Positions 8,158 through 15,548 of a stretch of 42,046 bases of DNA are shown piece after piece; position 1 is the stretch's first letter; the number at the start of each line of letters is the position of its first letter. The DNA comes from Citrobacter sp. (lineage in GTDB: Bacteria; Pseudomonadota; Gammaproteobacteria; Enterobacterales; Enterobacteriaceae), in assembly GCA_019415335.1 (NCBI GenBank), contig DXKH01000134.1:1-42046 (forward strand), given 5' to 3'. Both the position numbers and the translations under genes were made by a program. A model generated the notes under the pieces. It had not been told where the DNA came from. It did not search any database and was given only the letters and a program-made list of their open reading frames with translations.

Positions 8158-9102
8158 ATGAGCTATTCAGATGAAGCGGCCTCTCCGCCGTTATCGGCCA
8201 GGGAGCCTAATAAGAAATCCCTGACCCGACTGGAAAAAGAAGAACGTTTCTGGGGGTGGATAATGATTCTGCCACTGCTGGCAGGATTAGTTATTTTTTA
8301 CTTTACGCCGTTCTTCCAGAATGTATTTTACAGTTTTACCGATCTGGGCGAATTTCAGATCTGGACGACAATCAGCCTGGATAATTACATTAATTTATTC
8401 AGCGATGATGAATTCCGTTCGGCGATCGTTAACACGCTGGCCTACGTCTTTATTTGTGTGCCGGTGATCACGATCCTGTCTTTACTGCTGGCGATGGGTT
8501 TAAACCAGGCGATTCGCGGTCAGTGGCTGTTCCGTACGCTGTTATTTCTGCCGGCCGTCACGATGCCTGCCGCCATTGCGATGGTCTGGCAGTGGTTGAT
8601 GAACCGTAATTTCGGTTTACTCAATCAGATCCTGGCTTATTTCGATATTCCCGCCATTGGTTGGCTGTCCGATCCGGATATTGTCCGTCTGAGCGCGTCA
8701 CTGGTCATTATCTGGTCGGCCATCGCCCTGAAGATGATCATTCTGCTCGCCGGGTTGCAGGGGATCCCGAAGCAGATTTATGAAGCCATGTCTCTGGATG
8801 GCATCAGTAAACTGCGCGGCTTCTGGTCGATTACTCTGCCACTCATGATCCCGACGCTGTTCTTCGTTCTGGTGATTTCCTTTATCGAAACGCTGCAAAT
8901 ATTCGATGTGGTGTATCTGCTGTTTGGCAGTTCTTCCATGGTGGACGAGCAGACCATGACCATCGCTTATCTCTTTTATAAATATGCCTTTATCTACCAT
9001 GAAAAAGGGTACGCCTCCGCGATTGCCGTGGTGATTTTCGTTATCACAATGGTACTGACCCTGCTGCAAATATGGATAGGCAAACGGCTTAAAGCACAGT
9101 AA
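8158..9102 (+). CDS. sugar ABC transporter permease (MalF-like)
   Basis: Inner-membrane subunit of the importer. The 314-aa protein has six hydrophobic segments after a charged N-terminal tail (about 35 residues, rich in Pro, Lys and Glu). The BPD_transp_1 EAA loop that contacts the ATPase is visible as YEAMSLDGISKLRGFWSITL (about residues 207-226). The short N-terminus, without MalF's large periplasmic P2 domain, is typical of UgpA/MsmF-type permeases. The gene is 80 bp after the binding-protein gene and 10 bp before the second permease gene. It should form a heterodimer with the next gene product. Confidence 0.9.
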   Translation: MSYSDEAASPPLSAREPNKKSLTRLEKEERFWGWIMILPLLAGLVIFYFTPFFQNVFYSFTDLGEFQIWTTISLDNYINLFSDDEFRSAIVNTLAYVFICVPVITILSLLLAMGLNQAIRGQWLFRTLLFLPAVTMPAAIAMVWQWLMNRNFGLLNQILAYFDIPAIGWLSDPDIVRLSASLVIIWSAIALKMIILLAGLQGIPKQIYEAMSLDGISKLRGFWSITLPLMIPTLFFVLVISFIETLQIFDVVYLLFGSSSMVDEQTMTIAYLFYKYAFIYHEKGYASAIAVVIFVITMVLTLLQIWIGKRLKAQ

Positions 9103-9112
9103 GGCAACCACT

Positions 9113-9937
9113 ATGTTCATGACAAAACGTGATAAATGGCTGATTTATGGCCTGATGATCCTGGCGACGCTGGTCACGGTGGTTCCCTTTCTCTGGATGA
9201 TCATCACCTCGTTTAAAACCCAGGCAGAAAGTATTGCCTTTCCACCGATCCTGCTGCCCGCCAATCCGGGGTTTCAGGCATACGATAAAATCTTGCATGA
9301 GATGCCGTTTGGCAGCTTCTACTTTAACTCGATCGTTTCCACGCTGGTTATCGTCATCTTACAGACGCTGATTGCCGCGATGGCGGCGTATGGTTTCTCC
9401 CGTCTGCGTTTTAAAGGGCGCGATCTCCTCTTTATGCTCTGCATTTCGATTCTGATGGTTCCCGGACAAATCTTTTTGATCCCGCAGTTTTTAACGATCG
9501 AGAAAATAGGTCTGTTGAACTCGATTCCAGGCCTGGTGCTGCCGGGATTATTCAGTATTTATAGCGCCTTTTTATTGCGTCAGTTTTTTCTGTCCGTACC
9601 AAAAGAGCTGGAAGAAGCGGCCATTATGGATGGTTATAACCATTTAACGATCTTTTTCAAAATCATGCTGCCGCTAATAAAACCCGGGCTTATCGCCTGC
9701 GTCATTATTAACGGGCTGTGGAGCTGGAATAACTTAATGTGGCCGCTCATCGTCAATACCTCGATGGATAAAATGACGCTGCCGGTGGGTCTGGCCTCGC
9801 TCTCAGGTCGCGCCGGGGTGGAGTATCCCATGCTCATGGCGGGGGCGTTACTCGCGATTATCCCTATGTTGTTTCTTTATATTTTCTTCCAGCGCTATTT
9901 CATTCGTGGCATCGCCGGTGCCGGAATTAAAGGATAA
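9113..9937 (+). CDS. sugar ABC transporter permease (MalG-like)
   Basis: Second inner-membrane subunit. The 274-aa protein has six hydrophobic segments and the EAA motif EEAAIMDGYNHLTIFFKIML (about residues 165-184), which docks to the nucleotide-binding subunit. The N-terminal segment LVTVVPFLWMIITSFKTQAE is characteristic of the UgpE/MalG group. AAGG lies 8 nt before the ATG at 9113; a second in-frame ATG at 9119 is also possible. The gap to the ATPase gene is 11 bp, indicating one transcript. Confidence 0.9.
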   Translation: MFMTKRDKWLIYGLMILATLVTVVPFLWMIITSFKTQAESIAFPPILLPANPGFQAYDKILHEMPFGSFYFNSIVSTLVIVILQTLIAAMAAYGFSRLRFKGRDLLFMLCISILMVPGQIFLIPQFLTIEKIGLLNSIPGLVLPGLFSIYSAFLLRQFFLSVPKELEEAAIMDGYNHLTIFFKIMLPLIKPGLIACVIINGLWSWNNLMWPLIVNTSMDKMTLPVGLASLSGRAGVEYPMLMAGALLAIIPMLFLYIFFQRYFIRGIAGAGIKG

Positions 9938-9948
9938 GGGGCATTGTT

Positions 9949-11061
9949 ATGTCAGGCATTCAATTACAGTCAGTAGGCAAAATCTATTCGAATGGCTTTC
10001 AGGCGATTCATGGCGTTGATCTTGAAATTCACGATGGCGAATTTATGGTTTTTGTCGGGCCATCCGGCTGCGCAAAATCAACGTTACTGCGCATGATCGC
10101 CGGACTGGAAGAGATTACTCACGGCCATATTTCAATTGGCGAACGGTGCGTCAACGATCTGCTGCCAAAAGAACGTGGCGTGGCGATGGTCTTTCAAAAC
10201 TACGCCCTCTATCCCCACATGACGATCTACAAAAATATGGCCTTCAGCCTACAAGGCAAAATGGACAAGCAGGAGATAGATGTCCGCGTACGGGATGCCG
10301 CGCGCAAACTGGAAATCGAAGCGCTTCTCGATAAAAAACCCGGTCAACTTTCAGGGGGCCAGTGTCAGCGCGTTGCCGTTGGCAGGGCTATTGTGCGTAA
10401 GCCTGAGGTGTTTTTGTTTGATGAGCCACTGTCCAATCTCGACGCCAAACTGCGCGTGTCGATGCGCGTGCGTCTGACCGAACTTCACCGCCAACTTCGT
10501 CATGAAGGGGTGAACGCGACGATGGTGTATGTCACGCACGATCAGATTGAAGCGATGACCATGGGTGACCGCATTTGCGTACTCAACGGCGGACGCATCA
10601 TGCAGGTCGACACGCCGGGCAATATCTACCACCAGCCGAAAAATAAATTCGTGGCGGGCTTCATTGGTAACCCGGCAATGAATATTCATCTTCTGGCACT
10701 CGACCCGGATACGCACGGACTGCGCCTGGATAACGAGTTAACCCTGCCTTTATCCGCACGACTGACCTCCCAACTGACGAATTATCCGCACGACAGCGTC
10801 TGGTTTGGCATTCGCCCGGAGGCGATTCAGTTGGCGCAGCACAACGATCCTGTGGCTTTCGACGCCCGGATCACCAATGTGGAAAGAATGGGTAATGAAG
10901 ATCTTCTGCATTTCGATATCGGCGCACAACAAATGATCCTGCGCGTCAATTCGTCACCGGACTGGAGCCCACTTCCTGGCGAATCGATCAGGGTGAAATT
11001 CAATCTCGAAGCCGCCTTTTTATTCGATAAGCAGGATGAAGAAAACTTAGCCGGATCCTGA
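9949..11061 (+). CDS. sugar ABC transporter ATP-binding protein (MalK/UgpC family)
   Basis: Cytoplasmic ATPase that energises the importer. The 370-aa protein has an N-terminal nucleotide-binding domain and a C-terminal TOBE/OB-fold region from about residue 240. Motifs are Q-loop VFQNYALYPHMT, signature LSGGQCQRVAVGRA, Walker B VFLFDEPLSNLDAK and H-loop VYVTHDQIEAMT. The Walker A reads GPSGCAKST (about 38-46), with Ala where the consensus has the last Gly; I recall this variant in some MsmX/UgpC relatives, so it is probably tolerated. Walker B, D-loop and the His are intact, so the protein looks active. A dedicated ATPase means the system need not borrow a shared one. Confidence 0.92.
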   Translation: MSGIQLQSVGKIYSNGFQAIHGVDLEIHDGEFMVFVGPSGCAKSTLLRMIAGLEEITHGHISIGERCVNDLLPKERGVAMVFQNYALYPHMTIYKNMAFSLQGKMDKQEIDVRVRDAARKLEIEALLDKKPGQLSGGQCQRVAVGRAIVRKPEVFLFDEPLSNLDAKLRVSMRVRLTELHRQLRHEGVNATMVYVTHDQIEAMTMGDRICVLNGGRIMQVDTPGNIYHQPKNKFVAGFIGNPAMNIHLLALDPDTHGLRLDNELTLPLSARLTSQLTNYPHDSVWFGIRPEAIQLAQHNDPVAFDARITNVERMGNEDLLHFDIGAQQMILRVNSSPDWSPLPGESIRVKFNLEAAFLFDKQDEENLAGS

Positions 11062-11165
11062 TGTCGCGAACGTCATCGGCAGCCGCAAGAAATTTCAGTT
11101 TATTTTTTAATGCCCCACCGCGCAGAACAACGCGAATTAAGACGAGGGCAAAATGAGAGGTTTAT

Positions 11166-12422
11166 ATGTGTGCAAAGAAAGTGACCGTGTTAGTGGTGGG
11201 CGCTGGCGCGCGCGGCGAAATCTATTCTCGCTACGCGCTTGAACATCCGGACCGCATGCAGGTGGTCGGCGTGGCGGAACCCAGAGAGGCGTACCGTCAA
11301 CAATTTGTCGCTCAGCATAACATTGAGCAGGAAAACATTTTTAGCGACTGGAAAGAGGCCGCGGCCCGCCCGCGAATGGCCGACGTGGTACTGATTTGTA
11401 CTCAGGATACGATGCACAAAGAGCCCGCCGTCGCGTTTGCCGACCTCGGCTATCATATTTTGCTGGAAAAACCGATCGCCCCCACGCCGGAAGATTGCCG
11501 CACCATCATTGCTGCGGTGAAGCGCAACAACGTCTTATTGGGTGTCGCCCACGTTCTGCGCTACACCCGCTACACGCAAAAGCTCAAGTCCCTGCTCGAC
11601 AGCGGGGTGATTGGCGATATCGTCAGCATGCAGCATCTCGAGCCAGTGGGTTACTGGCACCAGGCGCACTCTTTCGTTCGTGGTAACTGGCGTAACGAAG
11701 CGGAATCGTCGTTTATGCTGTTACAGAAATCCTGTCACGATATGGACTGGATCCGCTACATCATGGGCGACCACTGTCAGGATGTGACCTCATTTGGCAA
11801 CCTGAGCCATTTCGTGAAGGAGAATCAGCCGGAGGGTGCCGCCGATCGCTGCCTGGATTGCCAGGTTGAGGCGACCTGCCCCTGGTCAGCCTGCCAGATT
11901 TATCTCGGCGAGGATCACAAATGCACGCCACATTTCCGTCGCGTGCTGACGGCGGATCCCACCGAGGAAAACGTCCGTCAGGCGCTGCGCGACGGACCGT
12001 ATGGCCGCTGCGTTTATCGTTGTGATAACGACGTGGTGGATCATCAGGTGGTCAACTTACGCTTCGCCCATCAGCAAACCGTCACGTTCACCATGACCGC
12101 CTTTACCCGCATGGAAGATCGAAAGACGCGTCTTTTCGGTACGAAAGGTTACCTTGAAGGCGATGGCGAGCAGATCCGGGTGTTTGATTTTCTGACGGAC
12201 AGCGAGACGCGCTACACGATCGACGAGATCGCCGCCGGCACGCAGACCCAGATGGGAGGCCACGGCGGCGGTGACTACTATCTGATGGACCGCTTTATTC
12301 ACGCTGTGATGGCGGGCGATCAAAGTATGATTCTCTCCGGCCCGGATGAATCGCTGGAAAGTCACTTAATGGTCTTTGCCGCAGAGCGCGCTCGCAAGGA
12401 AAACTGTCTGGTTACACTGTGA
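11166..12422 (+). CDS. Gfo/Idh/MocA-family oxidoreductase with a cysteine cluster
   Basis: Predicted NAD(P)-dependent sugar oxidoreductase, or redox-type glycoside-processing enzyme, cytosolic. In the 418-aa protein the Rossmann domain begins VTVLVVGAGARGEIYSRYAL (glycines 12, 14, 17). EKP at 101-103 carries the conserved catalytic-site Lys, and SCHDMDWIRYIMG (189-201) has the usual His/Asp pair. An insertion holds Cys229, Cys232, Cys238 and Cys243 (RCLDC...TCPWSAC), then Cys253, Cys282 and Cys286, which could bind a metal. The cytosolic N-terminus has no signal peptide. It follows the ATPase gene by 104 bp with GAGAGG before the ATG. The family includes dehydrogenases, isomerases and NAD-dependent glycosidases such as GH109; which applies here cannot be decided from sequence alone. 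Confidence 0.85.
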   Translation: MCAKKVTVLVVGAGARGEIYSRYALEHPDRMQVVGVAEPREAYRQQFVAQHNIEQENIFSDWKEAAARPRMADVVLICTQDTMHKEPAVAFADLGYHILLEKPIAPTPEDCRTIIAAVKRNNVLLGVAHVLRYTRYTQKLKSLLDSGVIGDIVSMQHLEPVGYWHQAHSFVRGNWRNEAESSFMLLQKSCHDMDWIRYIMGDHCQDVTSFGNLSHFVKENQPEGAADRCLDCQVEATCPWSACQIYLGEDHKCTPHFRRVLTADPTEENVRQALRDGPYGRCVYRCDNDVVDHQVVNLRFAHQQTVTFTMTAFTRMEDRKTRLFGTKGYLEGDGEQIRVFDFLTDSETRYTIDEIAAGTQTQMGGHGGGDYYLMDRFIHAVMAGDQSMILSGPDESLESHLMVFAAERARKENCLVTL

Positions 12423-12440
12423 AGTTCGAGGAGATGTGGC

Positions 12441-13361
12441 ATGTTTTACGGTGTTGATATTGGCGGCACAAAAACTGAAATTGTCGCCTTTGATAAGGAA
12501 ATGCAGGTTTGCTGGCGCAAGCGCGTGGCCACGCCGGTTCAGGATTACGAACTCTTTCTCTCGACCTTTACCTCGCTCATCGATACCGCCGACTGGGCCA
12601 CGGGGATGCAGGGCAAAATCGGCATTGGCATGCCCGGATTGATGGACAGGCATACCGGAAAGCTGCTGTCGTCGAACGTCCCCTGCCTGACCGGACGTCA
12701 GGTGATGGACGATCTGGCGCACCGACTCAACCGCTCGGTGGCGCTGGATAATGACTGCTGCTGCTTCGCGCTGTCGGAAGCGCATACTCAGCAGGCCCGT
12801 CAGTTCTCGCGAATTTTTGGTGCCATTATCGGCACCGGCATGGGCGGAGGACTGGTGATCGACGGGCAGTTGTATCGTGGGCGCAACCGGATGGCCAGCG
12901 AGTTTGGGCATTTGCCTCTCCCCGCCACCTTTATGCGCCGTTATAACCTGCCAGAGATCGCGTGCGGCTGCGGCTTAAAGGGGTGTCTGGAGCGCTATCA
13001 GTCCGGTCCCGGTTTACTCTGGCTGCATAAGCACTTCAGCGGGGAACTGCTCAAAATGGAAACGCTGCTGGAAAACTACCGTCATGGCAACGCCAACGCC
13101 GTCGCCACGGTTGAAGCGTGGATTGATATGCTGGGCTGTACGCTGGCGCAGTTGCAGCTCATTCTGGATGTTGACGCCTTTATTCTGGGGGGCGGCGTCT
13201 CCAACATTGAGGAAATTTACACCTTATTGCCAGGCGCCATGTCGCGCTATCTCTTCCCCGGACTGGCCCCCGCGAACGTCTTCCCGGCCGTGCATGGCGC
13301 ATCCAGCGGCGTACGCGGTGCCGCCCTGTTACTGGTCGAACAGGATGCACTGATGCACTAA
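12441..13361 (+). CDS. ROK-family sugar kinase, NagK-like (N-acetylhexosamine kinase candidate)
   Basis: Predicted to phosphorylate a free hexosamine in the cytosol. The 306-aa protein aligns by eye along its length with E. coli NagK (303 aa): both begin M-Y/F-YG-DIGGTK and share LDND-CFALSEA, IGTGMGGGLV, the ROK ExGH motif (EFGHLPLP) and the zinc motif CGCGLKGCLERY. The C-terminal ILGGGVSNI and SSGVRGAALLL also fit. The Asp of LDND is the expected catalytic base. It lies 18 bp behind the oxidoreductase gene and ends the operon. NagK itself is encoded elsewhere in enterics, so this is a paralogue; with the aga genes next door, GalNAc is my preferred substrate, GlcNAc or another hexosamine the alternatives. 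Confidence 0.87.
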   Translation: MFYGVDIGGTKTEIVAFDKEMQVCWRKRVATPVQDYELFLSTFTSLIDTADWATGMQGKIGIGMPGLMDRHTGKLLSSNVPCLTGRQVMDDLAHRLNRSVALDNDCCCFALSEAHTQQARQFSRIFGAIIGTGMGGGLVIDGQLYRGRNRMASEFGHLPLPATFMRRYNLPEIACGCGLKGCLERYQSGPGLLWLHKHFSGELLKMETLLENYRHGNANAVATVEAWIDMLGCTLAQLQLILDVDAFILGGGVSNIEEIYTLLPGAMSRYLFPGLAPANVFPAVHGASSGVRGAALLLVEQDALMH

Positions 13362-13366
13362 GCGAT

Positions 13367-13393
13367 CGCCGGCAAAACGGACTTTTGCCGGCG
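13367..13393. terminator. bidirectional terminator between kinase and DeoR regulator genes
   Basis: CGCCGGCAAAA-CGGAC-TTTTGCCGGCG is a perfect 11-bp stem in a 39-bp convergent gap. A/T tracts inside the stem on both sides allow it to serve both strands. Confidence 0.85.
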
Positions 13394-13400
13394 TTCTCCC

Positions 13401-14171
13401 TTATTCATCCACGATAACGACATCCACGCCCATCTGGCTGAGCGCCTGATGGTAATGTTCCGGAATACCGCTGTCGGTAATCACCCGGTCAATACCGCTG
13501 ATTTCACTGATCATGCAAAAACTCTTGCGGCCGAATTTACTGGAATCCGCGACTACCGTGACCTCCTGCGCCACCTGACACATCACCTGGTTAAGGTGTG
13601 CTTCACCCGGATGCGGCGTGGTGATCCCGGCTTCCAGACAAAATCCATCGACGCCCAAAAAGAGCTTATCAAACCGATACTGTCTGAGCTGATGTTCCGC
13701 CGAAGGGCCATACAGCGAGTAAACGCTTTGCCTGACATTTCCCCCTAATATCATGACATCCACTCGTTCAAAATTGGCGAGTTCCCAGGCAATGTTCAGC
13801 GCATTGGTCATCACTACCAGATCGCGGCGACTTTTTAACAGCGGAGGAATAAGCGTGGTGGTCGAGCCGGAATCGAGAATCAGCGTGTCGCCATCTTTCA
13901 CAAAGCTGGCCGCTTTTTCCGCAATCCGTGATTTCACATCGCGGTTCAGTCGGTCTTTGTCCTGTAAGGGGCGATCGAGGGCAAAGTGTTGGTTTAATAC
14001 GGCACCGCCATAGGAACGCATGACACAGCCTTGCTGCTCGAGATAACGTAAGTCATTGCGGATCGTGACGCTTGAGACGCCAAAATGCACGCTGAGGGGT
14101 TCGACACGAACGCTACCTTGATCGCATAACAGGTCAATAATTTGTTCGCGACGTCTTAAGTTATCCAGCAT
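13401..14171 (-). CDS. DeoR-family transcriptional regulator of the ABC operon (predicted)
   Basis: Predicted sugar-phosphate-responsive repressor. In the 256-aa protein an N-terminal DeoR helix-turn-helix (about residues 5-57, recognition helix SSVTIRNDLRYLE) is followed by the DeoRC effector domain, with the sugar-phosphate loop LDSGSTTTLIPPLL (about 99-112) and FLGVDGF...TTPHPGEA. It is a clear relative of AgaR, encoded about 310 bp away, but is distinct across the effector domain. It converges on the ABC operon with a shared terminator, and its own promoter region holds a motif also present upstream of that operon. This supports a role as local regulator; the effector is probably the phosphorylated product of the ROK kinase. 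Confidence 0.88.
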   Translation of the reverse strand: MLDNLRRREQIIDLLCDQGSVRVEPLSVHFGVSSVTIRNDLRYLEQQGCVMRSYGGAVLNQHFALDRPLQDKDRLNRDVKSRIAEKAASFVKDGDTLILDSGSTTTLIPPLLKSRRDLVVMTNALNIAWELANFERVDVMILGGNVRQSVYSLYGPSAEHQLRQYRFDKLFLGVDGFCLEAGITTPHPGEAHLNQVMCQVAQEVTVVADSSKFGRKSFCMISEISGIDRVITDSGIPEHYHQALSQMGVDVVIVDE

Positions 14172-14309
14172 TGCTTTTGCTCCATTGCATATTGTTATGT
14201 TTTAGCGATTTATCGCTTTCGTTTTCTTTTTAATATATTAAATCAGAAGACTTAAGGCGAATTTGTGAACACGTCCGCAGCGCAGATTTTGGCTAAAAAG
14301 CCTGTTTTT

Positions 14310-14334
14310 CTTTCGTTTTATCAAAACCGAAAAG
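14310..14334. promoter_or_regulatory. candidate operator upstream of the DeoR-family regulator
   Basis: CTTTCGTTTTATCAAAACCG with flanking AAAAG. The core TTTTATCAAAA is the reverse complement of the TTTTGATAAAA core at 6660-6672 before the ABC operon, with matching TTTCG flanks. Its position suggests autoregulation by the DeoR-family protein encoded at 13401-14171. Confidence 0.5.
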
Positions 14335-14403
14335 GAAAAATGCGAAAGATCGAAAAGCGTGCAGAAAAGGAGAGCGGGAGAGAGAAACGAAAAGTCAGTG
14401 AAA

Positions 14404-14434
14404 AAACGAAAGCGGGTTCGGCAAAAACCCGCTG
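14404..14434 (-). terminator. agaR terminator
   Basis: Read on the minus strand AGCGGGTT-TTTGCCG-AACCCGCT (14433-14411) is an 8-bp perfect stem followed by TTTCGTTTTTT, 48 nt after the agaR stop. The plus strand also ends in a T-run, so it may work both ways. Confidence 0.82.
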
Positions 14435-14481
14435 ACTTTTTTCTTTTTGCTTAATTGAAGAACATCACATTTTTGTGATTT

Positions 14482-15297
14482 TCACGACGCCGACTGGACG
14501 ATAATGACCTCAACACCGCTGCGATGAAACTCCTTCAGGCTCTCTTCCGGGATGCCTTCATCGACGATGATGGTGTGAATACGCGGGGTATCAATAATTT
14601 TATGCAGGCTCGAGCGGTTAAATTTACTGGAGTCAGTGACCACGATAATTCGTTCTGCCACTTCACACATCCGGCGATTCAGTCGGGCTTCGTCTTCGTT
14701 ATGGGTGCTGACGCCCCGTTCTAAATCAATGGCGTCGACGCCCAGAAACAGCATATCGAAGTGATAATTTTGCAACGACTGCTCGGCCTGGTCGCCATAA
14801 AACGACTGCGATTGACGACGCAGATGACCACCGGTCATCAACAGTTCCACGCCATCGGCTTCCAGTAAGGCATTGGCGACGTTCATCCCGTTGGTCATCG
14901 CAATCACATCGGTATGCTGGCGCATCAGGCGCGCAATTTCATAGGTCGTGGTGCCGGAGTCCAGGATCACGCGGTGGCCCGGTTTGATCAACCCCACGGC
15001 CGCTTTGGCGATACTGCGTTTCACTGCCGTGTTCAGTGAGCTTTTATCTTCGACAGAAGGCTCCGCGCCTGGCGTATTGCTGTCGCAAATCAATGCGCCA
15101 CCATAAGCGCGAACGGCGATCCCCTGCTTTTCCAGGAACGCCAGATCGTTGCGGATCGTCACAGTGGAAACGCCAAACAATCCCGAAAGATCGTTCACCT
15201 GTACGCTTCCTTGCTGCCGTAACCGCTGGATAATCTGCTCACGCCTTTCGCTGGTGCCTGACACCCGCTTGTCTCCAGAAGCATCGGTATTGCTCAT
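14482..15297 (-). CDS. agaR: transcriptional repressor of the aga regulon
   Basis: DeoR-family repressor of GalNAc/GalN genes, probably responsive to an amino-sugar phosphate. The 271-aa protein is almost identical to E. coli AgaR (269 aa) through most of its length. The helix-turn-helix lies at about residues 17-70 with recognition segment [16 protein letters not shown], and the sugar-phosphate loop [13 protein letters not shown] follows at about 115-127. The start [14 protein letters not shown] matches the known N-terminus. It is divergent from kbaZ; four AgaR-type boxes lie in the intervening gap, so autoregulation is likely. Confidence 0.97.
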   Translation of the reverse strand: MSNTDASGDKRVSGTSERREQIIQRLRQQGSVQVNDLSGLFGVSTVTIRNDLAFLEKQGIAVRAYGGALICDSNTPGAEPSVEDKSSLNTAVKRSIAKAAVGLIKPGHRVILDSGTTTYEIARLMRQHTDVIAMTNGMNVANALLEADGVELLMTGGHLRRQSQSFYGDQAEQSLQNYHFDMLFLGVDAIDLERGVSTHNEDEARLNRRMCEVAERIIVVTDSSKFNRSSLHKIIDTPRIHTIIVDEGIPEESLKEFHRSGVEVIIVQSAS

Positions 15298-15314
15298 AAG
15301 AAATCCTTTGGCTA

Positions 15315-15338
15315 ATTCTTTCGTTTCATTTCGTTTCG
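15315..15338 (+). promoter_or_regulatory. AgaR operator, box 1
   Basis: TTTCGTTTCATTTCGTTTC lies within this span and fits the AgaR consensus TTTCRTTTYRTTTYNYTT at every defined position. It is 18 bp upstream of the agaR start. Confidence 0.8.
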
Positions 15339-15410
15339 CCTATTAACGCCTTTCTTTTATCGGAATGCAAGCCGAAAAAAGCCGACCAGAGGGGCTAAAA
15401 ACCCCGCTGA

Positions 15411-15434
15411 ATGCTTTCATTATGTTTCTTTTGT
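15411..15434 (+). promoter_or_regulatory. AgaR operator, box 2
   Basis: TTTCATTATGTTTCTTTTGT fits the AgaR consensus with a two-base deviation in the second unit. It lies in the middle of the agaR-kbaZ gap. Confidence 0.6.
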
Positions 15435-15454
15435 GAAACAGATCGGAAAACTAT

Positions 15455-15476
15455 TATCTTTCGTTTTATTTTTACA
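15455..15476 (+). promoter_or_regulatory. AgaR operator, box 3
   Basis: TTTCGTTTTATTTTTAC fits the first three units of the AgaR consensus. It lies about 75 bp before the kbaZ start. Confidence 0.7.
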
Positions 15477-15492
15477 GGACCATGATGCAGTA

Positions 15493-15516
15493 TCAAATGA
15501 AACAAAACGAAAGATT
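15493..15516 (-). promoter_or_regulatory. AgaR operator, box 4 (inverted)
   Basis: On the minus strand it reads TTTCGTTTTGTTTCATTTGA, a good consensus match. It faces box 3 with a gap of about 16 bp, so the pair could bind cooperatively over the kbaZ promoter. Confidence 0.75.
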
Positions 15517-15548
15517 GCACGTCGCAGTTACCTGACCTGGAGAGGAAA

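Larger units (their letters stand above)
14172..14481. promoter_or_regulatory. control region of the DeoR-family regulator gene
   Basis: A 310-bp gap with no credible gene. It contains a perfect palindrome AGCGAT-TT-ATCGCT (14204-14217) just upstream of the regulator gene, the operator-like motif at 14310-14334, and a strongly purine-biased stretch (about 14328-14412) with repeated CGAAA units. The agaR terminator lies at the right-hand end. Confidence 0.6.

Noticed and set aside
6462..14481. Recent horizontal island carrying the ABC operon
   Set aside because: No tRNA, integrase, IS or attachment repeats are visible at either edge, and base and codon use look like the neighbours by eye; gain or loss here is plausible but no transfer machinery is seen.
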